From Brachycybe producta (Eukaryota > Arthropoda > Diplopoda > Playtdesmida > Andrognathidae): DNA of 64,000 bases. The stretch covers positions 4,801,131 to 4,865,130 of the forward strand of contig JAUPFP010000006.1 of the NCBI GenBank assembly GCA_036925085.1, given 5' to 3'. Under the pieces are notes generated by a model. That model did not search any database, was not told the origin of the DNA, and worked only from the letters and a program-made list of their open reading frames with translations. Both the position numbers and the translations under genes were made by a program. Shown piece by piece: positions 55,884 through 64,000 of this stretch (its first letter is position 1; the number at the start of each line of letters is the position of its first letter).

Positions 55884-57962
55884 GTTCGTATTTATTTATT
55901 TATAATAAACTTAAGTTTCGAGTAACTTCCACAGTTGCAGTTTTTTTGAAAGAAATAGACAAAAGTTTCAGACTTTTTCAGCTACATATGAGTGTATCAA
56001 AGTATACCTGGATGACACAATTTGTTATTTAAAGTTGAGTATCTCAGAAACTAATAAAAGCTTCACATTTGAAACTTAAAGTAGTTAACAACATATAAAA
56101 ATTGTAGTTGTACAATAAAAAATGACATTAATTGGTAGAGAATTTAAAAAAATCATCCCTCCAGGCAACAATAAAAATTGAAACCACAGTTTCAATTTTT
56201 TTTTTTGCAAGAATTGTTTCAGTTTTTGTAGAACTGAATGAAGTCCTTAAAATGTAACTTTTAATTTTATAGTTTCTGAAAACTTTAAACATTAAGCTAT
56301 GCCACTCTGTGTTTTGGTAATATTAGTTGATTGGGGCAATAGCTTCTTTTTAGACACAACAGCATACGATATTATGGCAGGAATATTAATTTACCTTAAC
56401 AATTAATAAATGAAATTGTAATTACTAATTGTGGTAATATTTCTAATATCATTTCAAGTAAAAAAAAATCTTGATGATTTGTTGATAAAATGACACCAAG
56501 TGTTATGGCGAAAAATATTTTTTTTTATTAATTAATAGTGCCGGCAATGAAAGTTATATTTAAGATGGTTGGATAGGTATTTTGGATTGTAGAAAGCTAG
56601 AAAGTAGTCTTAAAGGAAACATTTTTTTTCCAGAAATAACATTAACATAATATTCAAATTTCTTTAGAAATTAGTTTTCATTCAAAATGATGAAAATGAT
56701 TTAAAATGATGCATTTTTTTTCATTTATTTTGACATCAATATTTTGTGAAAATTATTTTCGCATTTTCTAAACTTCCATAAAAAGCTTAACATCATAAAT
56801 TCCTATTCTTGTTTATAAAACGAAGAGAAATTTGTTGGAATTTAATTTTCTAACCATTTAAATCACAAAGTTTGATACTACTCTGCAATCAGCCAAAAAA
56901 CCCTTGTGGCAGAGAGACAAAAGTCCAATTACAGCATGTGAAATGCATAGTCAAAACCCAAACATATCACATACAATAATAACTGCAATGTGTTCTGGTG
57001 CAACTGCAATAATGCATTATCAGAAAAGCCCCGAAGTACAAGTTTATTTTCATGCAACAAATCCTCTGCAAGAGATTCCCATCCTAGTCAGATTAAATTA
57101 CTCGAAAGAGCAACAAAGGTTTACAAAGGTATCACGATTAGGCCTACAGCATATGTATTTCCGTGCTTTAAAAATGCTTTAGGGCAAAATAATAATAAGA
57201 AAAAAACTAGTGTGGATTAATTTATTGCTGTATTTCTGAGTACAATGAATGTTTTTTTACCAAATGTGGGACACACACACAGAAGCCCTAAAGAACAAAA
57301 AAATGACTGTTCATATTCGTGTTTAATATTTCTTAATTGTTTCCTGACTTGAGTGACTGGCTTTACTAGTTTAGCTTTTTAGTGTAGCCTTTATAGTACA
57401 CCTATCTTTAGAAGAAGAAAAAAATCAAAAGTGGTTTTTTTATATTACAAGTTACCCTAGATATTTTTTGTTTAAAAAAATATTATTATTCGTAAATTTT
57501 TTCTTCTGTTATCAGTAACTTGGGAATTTCCAATGTAGAACTTAATATAAAGTCTATTTTTTTAAAATTCACATCATGTTTTCACAGTTTATAGTGTGCC
57601 AAACAAACATTACAATTGAAAGAAATCACAAATTTAAACTATTTTAACGATTAACAATGATAAGGTTTACAGAACTCTTTCACATTTAAATTATAAAAAA
57701 AAAATTCATATTTAAATGTAGATAGATGTCAATACAAATTAACATTCTATAGACCGTTTTTACTGACCACTTGTAGCAAATAAAAATTAAAAATAATGGT
57801 ATTTTTTCACTTTCATAAAACGTTTATTTTTCAAACGAACAAAAAATTACACGAAAATATCCTAAAAGGAATTTACAATTTTAATGTTTTTTTTATTTTC
57901 AAGTTTCTTTTTAAAATGGTTGGAGTTCTATTATATAATTTGTGGGAAAAGATTATTCTTTA
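55884..57962. other. No gene recognised
   Basis: AT-rich; if the exon at 55797 is real this would be intron. An open stretch at 56904-57182 has no recognisable similarity. Confidence 0.4.
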
Positions 57963-58437
57963 AAGCCAGTGTCACACGATGTGTGCAGTTAATGTCTATT
58001 TTCACCTTGAAACCTTTCCAGAAGGTTTTAAATTTGCGTACACTGGGCTAACGAACGGTAAGCAAAGTATTCGGTCGAATGTTGGTCGCAAATGCTTGGC
58101 GTTCGCCGTTCGGACTGCCAGTCTACATTCACTAAACCGCGTGGTGCCAATGGATTTGGTCATTTTCCGTGCCTAGATGAATTGACGGGGATTGAAAGCC
58201 ATCACCCAACCCCGTACACACTATGGTAGTCCTTCCAACAATCACCCTCTGATGTACCGACTGGTGTCCGAACTTTAGCCAAGGCCAACGAATGCGTTGG
58301 GTGTCGTTCGTTACTACGTACACACTAGACCAATGAAGGCCAATGAATTCATTAGCTAGATGCCCTTCGTTGGCCTAGTCTGTAAGCACCTTAAGATGAA
58401 TATATGTTACAAGTGCACACATCGTGTGAAACCTGGG
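57963..58437. mobile_element. PIF/Harbinger-like MITE, 475 bp
   Basis: Left AAGCCAGTGTCACACGATGT GTGCA, right reverse complement CCCAGGTTTCACACGATGTG TGCAC. TTA lies at 57960-57962 and 58438-58440. The interior contains repeated CCAATGAATTCATT/GCCAACGAATGCGTTGG-type words. Non-coding. Confidence 0.7.
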
Positions 58438-58498
58438 TTAAGAGCTTGTCTTCATTCTTCAGTGTAATAGTCTAATAGAAACTATTATTTTAACACTA

Positions 58499-58850
58499 AT
58501 GGGGTAACCCGTCATAAATGACGGGAGCAAAATTCTAGTTTAATTTGGCTACTAAAATTATTTAACTATTTTATTCAAATAATTCATAAGCACCTTGCTA
58601 TTGTTTGGGTTCACGTTTCTGTCCTTGTTTGTATAGTGTTATACACAGACAGCTTACAATATGTAAACTAGTGAGGTAACCCGTCATAAATGACGTGACC
58701 AAAATCTAGTTTAATTTGGCTACTAAAACTATTTAACTATGACCATGAGAAAAAAATGGTTCATTTAAATTTAAATAAATTCAGACGTGCTTAAACGTTT
58801 TTGTCCTTGGTTGTATAGCCCTTATAGACAGACAAAGCTTAATATATATA
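58499..58850. repeat. Tandem pair of the GGTAACC-CGTCATAAATGACG repeat
   Basis: GGGTAACCCGTCATAAATGA starts at 58501 and GAGGTAACCCGTCATAAATG at 58672. Both are followed by TCTAGTTTAATTTGGCTACT and, about 110 bp later, TGTCCTTGKTTGTATAG. The unit is about 172 bp. A fragment lies at 14619. Confidence 0.75.
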
Positions 58851-59323
58851 AAATAAAATAATGAAAAAACCAGCTTGCACGGAAAACGATCTAATCTCAA
58901 CCCAAATACAGAATAGGTTTAAGTGAATTTTAATAATTGAAAATAATTTTCAAATAAAATTCGTGTATTTTTTTTTCGATTATTAGCAGCCACGTATAGA
59001 CTGTGTCATTATAGGTTGCGCCTGAACTCGTGAAATTAATCGAAAAGTTACACATAGAGGCTAAGCGGTTGCTAATCTTAAAAATAACTCAAAATTCTAA
59101 AATTGAGTTTCTTTTAGTTTCATTATGTTCTCATGTAGTCATACTAAATACAATAGTTCTAAAAATTGTAAATACCAGAGATCATTGATCTCAAAAGTCT
59201 GCAAGTTTATAAAAAGAAGACAAACAGACATACAAAAAAAGGCTTTGGTCAAATTGAATTGAGAAAATGTTTTAAAATTAAAACTATTTAATGTGTATTT
59301 TTTAAATAAATTGATTATTATTG
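58851..59323. other. No feature recognised
   Basis: AT-rich non-coding sequence. Confidence 0.35.
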
Positions 59324-59657
59324 CAGTGGCGTAGCTAGGTTTTTGGCGCCCAACAGCAAAAATCTTCAGTGCGCCCCCAGATTTTTTTTTTAAAAAATCG
59401 AAATTCAGAAGTAAACGAAAAATTGCGTTTTTCAGTTACAGAACCTGGTTAGAGGCTTGAATTCAAAGGTGAAATCAGCATTTTGCATACAATGCATAGC
59501 CTTATAAAGACTCAAAGTTATTTGTTGTTTGTTTTTACTAAAAATGCATTTTTTTCTGGTTGCCTTACTAATCAATACTTTGTTAACATTGCGCCCCAAA
59601 ATCTCCAGCGCCCCCTCACACAGTTGGGTGTCTGCGGGCCCCCTAGCTACGCCCCTG
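59324..59657. mobile_element. hAT-type MITE, 334 bp
   Basis: Left end CAGTGGCGTAGCTAGG, right end reverse complement CAGGGGCGTAGCTAGG. G/C-rich GGCGCCC and GCGCCCC blocks sit inside both ends. The flanking octamers do not match, so the target duplication has been lost or one flank rearranged. Confidence 0.85.
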
Positions 59658-62162
59658 CGTGAGAAATACATATCATCGTCTATTTGCCTAAACAATAGAG
59701 TTAAATATGCAAAAACGAGTCTTCATTTAGTAGTATTTGTACTTCCGGGTATCAAAGTCTTGAAGAAAATATTTAGAATAAAAAAGTCGGCTTTTAGCCT
59801 TTTACCATTGCCTGTTTTTTTGAATCAATTTTTCATGTTCATGCTGTACTAATTAATGTTTTTATTTCTCATTAAAAATACACATTTCTTAGATTTTACT
59901 AATAAATATTCCTGCGAAATTTATAATTTAGTAGTTTATAAAACAAAATATTCACATCACTATGTATAAAGTAATAATATTTAAGACTAATAATTATTAT
60001 TATAACGACCAAATAATTTAAATAAATGCACTAATTTATGGAAGAAAATCACAAGATACTTCAGTGACCTGCCTTTCACAACTTGAATTCAAATTACTGT
60101 CCTAAAAAAATTGTGAATTGACTTGAAGATATCCTCTATCCTATCTGATAAGGGCATCTTCAAAAATAACTTCGAAAATTATTTCAAATATTTGCATAAA
60201 TTAACAAAAAGCACAAAACATCTATTTCAAATTATGCGAAATCGTTATTTTTTTTATAATTTTTTCGGAACTTTTAATATCGTCCTTGTGTACATTGACA
60301 TTGAAATGAATATTAAATTAAATTAACAAAAAAAAGCACCCAAGGCTTCTTAATATTTATTAGTTCCGATAGAAAATATTTTTCTTCTTGATTGCATATT
60401 CAATTATCCTTTCAATGCCCTTCTGTTCATGTAGACAGAAAAAAGCAAATGGTGAATTCCACGAACAAAATATAAATTCTAGTAAATATAAATTATAATA
60501 ATAATAAATCTAATCTAAAGATGGCAAGGAATTAATTGTATGTGTTGTAGAAAATGCTGTTATCAACTAAACTACAACTGTCCGCCTTCTTGCACAGACT
60601 ATATACTTGTGCATGTAAGACAATGGGATTAGGAAATACCAACTGTCTGAATGGGAAATTTGGACTAGGCCAGGACGCCTGCACAACTCGGTTGAGGATA
60701 AGGGTTGATATCCCATTCGTCCTGGTTTTCAGTCCTCTGTTCCTGAAAATAAAGCTCGGGGTGCTAAAATGTCTCAGAAATTTACATAGATGCTGGTGTT
60801 GACTATGTTTTCATTTTAAGTCGAGGTTTTGAATATTTTCATTTTCTTGAGAGATAGATTTGGTTTTTTGTTATAAATTTTTTTCTTCTTCTTCAGAATA
60901 ATGATATAGCTATCCTTCGTCAATTTCAATAAAGTACACCTCGTTGAAAAGATCCTGCCCAGCTTTGCATATTGTGCAGGCCTGGCCTAGGTCCTTCAGG
61001 TGCTATGAGGCTCATTTATGAGATTAAATGTGTCTAAAATTCAAACAGAAAACTCTTTGCAATTTTACTTTAACTTGAACTCCCTTTGGCAGGGTTTCAA
61101 GACATAAAACATTTTTTAAAAAGTATACTTAATTAAATGTTTTTTTATGTCGGAGCCCTGTTAAGAGAGTTGAAGTTGACGTTTTGTGTTTTATTCTTGA
61201 ATTTGTTGTTGTGTTAATCGGTTTTAGCAAAAGGTCTTAACACAGATGTTTACATTTTGCCAAATTGCAGAATCTTTTAATAACAATATTTTCTACCACA
61301 GATATAAGTTACTTGGAAAGTCACCTGATCATTTAAAGTTGAAATTTTGCCCTTCAAAAACCTTGTGACGAGCACTGACGACATACCTGAAAACTAACAA
61401 CACATTCAGAACTTTTTTTTTTAAATATGCAACCGTCAATTATAAATAATTTATATGCAAACCACGTTCACTATCAAGAGATTATTATTTAATGTCAGTG
61501 TGACCTACTGCAAAATTTGTATAGTTAAATTGAAAGTCTGAAGCTTACTTTTCGTTTGGTATAATCCATGCAGGTTTAAAATAAGCTGAATTCACGATGA
61601 ATTTGGCAAAAAAAGAAAATATTTCAATATGCCTCAAAAACTTGCAGCACACCCTCTGCAAACCACTGGTTTAGTGCATTTCTAATATAAAATTTTTGTT
61701 TATTTTGCTTTTTCCAATTATGGTCAAATTTATTTGAAAATATTAAATTATATTAACACAGAGGATGTTTACAAGAAGCACCAGTAAACAACTTCATGAT
61801 GTAACCAAAGCTACAAAACAATTTGTCATCAACTTATGATATGAGGGGAAATTTATTATACACTGTGGATAACTAGTGTTGCATTTTAATAGTTTTAACT
61901 CTACTAGTGATGAAATTTGTTGACAAGAGCCCAAACCTCATGACAAGCTGTGATTTTAACCCTGTTAGCCTTGAGGGTTATATGTCGTAAAATAGTAACT
62001 TGTCACGTAAAGGCTGCAAAGCTCATAGTCAAGACAAATTATTTTACAGTGGCAACAGTAACGTAATGTCAACAACATACTGTATATAAAATATACATTG
62101 TATAGTTACAATAGTTTGACGTGACGTTGACATGGTACGGTTCCGTGATGGTGACGTTCCAT
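59658..62162. other. No gene recognised
   Basis: AT-rich. A hAT-like terminus is present at 61637-61675. 60554-60802 has a moderately open, Cys-containing frame without recognisable homology or splice support. Confidence 0.4.
61637..61675. mobile_element. hAT right-end fragment
   Basis: Read on the minus strand: CAGTGGTTTGCAGAGGGTGT then GCTGCAAGTTTTTGAGGC, the form of a hAT terminus. No partner end was found. Confidence 0.45.
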
Positions 62163-62527
62163 CAGGGTCGTAGAGAGCCAGCTCGGGCCAGGGGGTAAAT
62201 TATTATCCCCAGGTCCTTTAACACTGAATTTCTACTGTCTGTCGTAGGCAGTAATAAATATGCAATCAAAACAAAATTATGTATTTAACATGAATATTTT
62301 TTGTTTTACAAAAAAAAAATTCAGCTGAACTGCCTGAACGGTAACTAAATCAACTCTCAATTTTCTACACGACGTTTTTTTTTTTTTTTCACAGCAAGTT
62401 TTCACCAAGTGACCGCAAATCATGAGATTTTTCTCATTTTTAAATAAAAAAAATTTAAATTATCCGGGCCCATCAGGCAAGTCTGGGCCCGGGAAAATAT
62501 CCCCACTCCCCCCTCTTGTCAGGCCTG
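62163..62527. mobile_element. hAT-type MITE, 365 bp, perfect 8-bp duplication
   Basis: Left end CAGGGTCGTAGAGAGCCAG, right end reverse complement CAGGCCTGACAAGAGGGG. The target duplication CGTTCCAT lies at 62155-62162 and 62528-62535. The ends pair only weakly beyond CAGG, but the subterminal GGCCAGGGGGTAAATTATTA and the right-hand GGGAAAATATCCCCACTCCC are typical. No transposase. Confidence 0.88.
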
Positions 62528-62739
62528 CGTTCCATATAATATGAATCGACCTTTAGGGGAAAATGATACATGCTGAAAAACCAACAGAAATTAGAAATTA
62601 AAAAAATCAGAATATTTCTATGGTTCTTTGCACTAAAAGACATAATGTATGATGCTTCTGTGTAAAAAAAAAGCCTTAAAATGCCTTAAAAAGTGAAATT
62701 CAATGGGATTTTATTATGCGTTTGTGGTTTTTCTCTTAC

Positions 62740-62935
62740 AGTCACAAAAACAAATTACAAAATATTTTTAGATGACAATTACTGTCATACGTGTACCATA
62801 TATTTATGACTGTCATCGACAGGTTTACAGTTTGCTACGATAGTTACAAAACGATGGAACATAAATAGTGACATCATAAGATGTGACATGGCTGTCATAA
62901 TTTAATGATTTTTTTTCTTTCTGTAATGATGCACC
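62740..62935. repeat. Dispersed ATAAAATTGTGACARTCAT repeat, copy 6
   Basis: AGTCACAAAAACAAATTACA AAATATT as in copy 3, then ATGACTGTCAT, TAGTGACATCATAAGATGTG and GGCTGTCATAATTTAATGAT, with the end TTTCTGTAATGA. The orientation is inverted relative to copies 1 and 2. Confidence 0.65.
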
Positions 62936-64000
62936 AGGTCACCGATTTACAACGCCGAAAATTATAAATATAAAATTATAAATTACCTTCAGAATTGTTT
63001 TTAAAATAAAAAGTTGAAGAATTTGAAATGAGCTATAAGCTCATATCTGATTCAATAAAAACAAATTTTTCTGTTTTAATTAATGAATCGATTCTTGCAT
63101 TTTTTGTAAAATGATTGTTATTTCAGAAGAAGAAAAAAGAAACAAGAAACAAGAGTTTGGTTTCAATTTTTACCTGTTTTATGATAAATTTTTCAGCAAC
63201 AATTAACACAATTTTCGTAGTTTAAAAGTCTGTTGAACTGTATAAATAAGCAGAACATTTTTTTTATAAGTAACATAATATACAAATAGGTCATAAAATG
63301 ACATCTTTTTTTAAAAGTAAAGAAATTATTGTAAAACTTAAAAGATGTTTTGCTGAAATTAGTTACTATTTTCAATTTTAATATATGCAAACGGGTTTCA
63401 ATTTCTAATCTATTGTATATAATTTTAATAAGTCATAAAAAGCTGTTGGCCTATTTAAATATTTTAAGGCCACAATATATCTTTTTGAAACCATCATCAT
63501 CATCATCATTTTCATCATATTTGAAACAAGTTTCACTACCAATTTGTATTCAAACATTGACGGGTTTTTTTACTGTTTTTTTTTTTCTAAGAAAAACGCA
63601 AGAAAGTGAAAAAATTTTAGATCACACAAATAGAACAAGTCCTGATAACAAAAAAAAAAATTAAATACTATATTAAAAGCATCGCATATGAAATACATGT
63701 AAGTCAATAGTGGTTTTGCGCTTCTTCGCAACAATTTCTTTCAGAAGAAATTTTAAATATTTTCCCTTGTTTTTATCATGTGAAAAAAAAAATTATTGCA
63801 GCTTTCACTTGACTAATATAACTATAAAATTTATATAACCTTAAAAAAGATATCTCCACAAAGATATTTAAGCTATATCCACACAGATGTAACAAGTGGA
63901 ACGTTTCCATAATCATAAAACATGTAGACCTATAGCAAAAAAAGGAAACATTCAGCACACTCAGGAGAAAAAAAAATGTTGCTGTCACAAAGCATTCACT
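62936..64000. other. No gene recognised; one ATC microsatellite
   Basis: AT-rich to the end of the window. 63491-63519 is an (ATC)n run. No exon-like sequence was identified. Confidence 0.4.

Noticed and set aside
56904-57182. 92-codon open frame with YFHATNPLQEIPILVRLNYS
   Set aside because: No ATG in good context that I can justify, no matching splice sites and no family I recognise. It might be an exon of an unknown gene, but support is too weak to list.
60554-60802. 82-codon Cys-containing open frame
   Set aside because: No signal peptide, no homology, no conserved neighbours. A chance frame in AT-rich DNA is more likely.

Overview
The window is AT-rich animal nuclear DNA. Genes have GT-AG introns, intergenic and intronic space is long, and DNA transposons are dense. 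The protein-coding genes recognised are a vitellogenic-type serine carboxypeptidase (CPVL-like), a complete ten-exon cytochrome P450 of the CYP20 family, a small secreted prepropeptide-like gene, a cluster of leucine-rich-repeat proteins, and probably the first exon of a second P450. CYP20 together with CPVL points to a non-insect metazoan. An invertebrate such as a tunicate or another marine animal fits, but the sequence alone does not fix the taxon.

Layout: 1-9811 is a satellite of about 250 tandem 38-bp (locally 43-bp) units, with a 1102-bp higher-order repeat in its right half; it runs off the left edge. 9812-18900 holds no gene: it carries a three-copy degenerate repeat, microsatellites, a pogo-like element, a 1.1-kb hAT element with an internal 49-bp minisatellite, and three copies of a dispersed repeat. 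18984-28037 (+) is the CPVL-like gene, four exons, with at least three hAT elements in intron 1. 31227-33066 (+) is a two-exon secreted protein of 124 residues; its intron is largely a TIR element with a hAT transposase remnant nested in it. 34708-44599 (-) holds three related LRR genes, two nearly full length and one shortened both at the N-terminus and inside. 45304-51244 (+) is CYP20, predicted 469 residues. 55797-55883 (+) is a membrane-anchor exon resembling the start of a clan-3 P450. The remainder to 64000 is transposon-rich with no recognised gene.

The mobile DNA is almost entirely cut-and-paste DNA transposons and their short non-autonomous derivatives. Five hAT-type elements have perfect 8-bp target duplications (15294-16394, 21925-22241, 40783-41395, 46243-46386, 62163-62527). 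Several MITEs have TTA duplications like PIF/Harbinger. Nested insertions give a relative age order in several places. No LTR retroelement, Polinton or viral gene was recognised.

The genes do not form a pathway; this is an ordinary stretch of animal chromosome. Points worth a second look are the satellite structure, the CYP20 heme-binding loop (canonical here, degenerate in the human orthologue), a 66-nt in-frame intron in CYP20, altered oxyanion-region residues in the carboxypeptidase, a possible amidated-peptide precursor, and the LRR cluster. Exon boundaries were read by eye from splice motifs and remembered family sequences; no alignment or database search was run.
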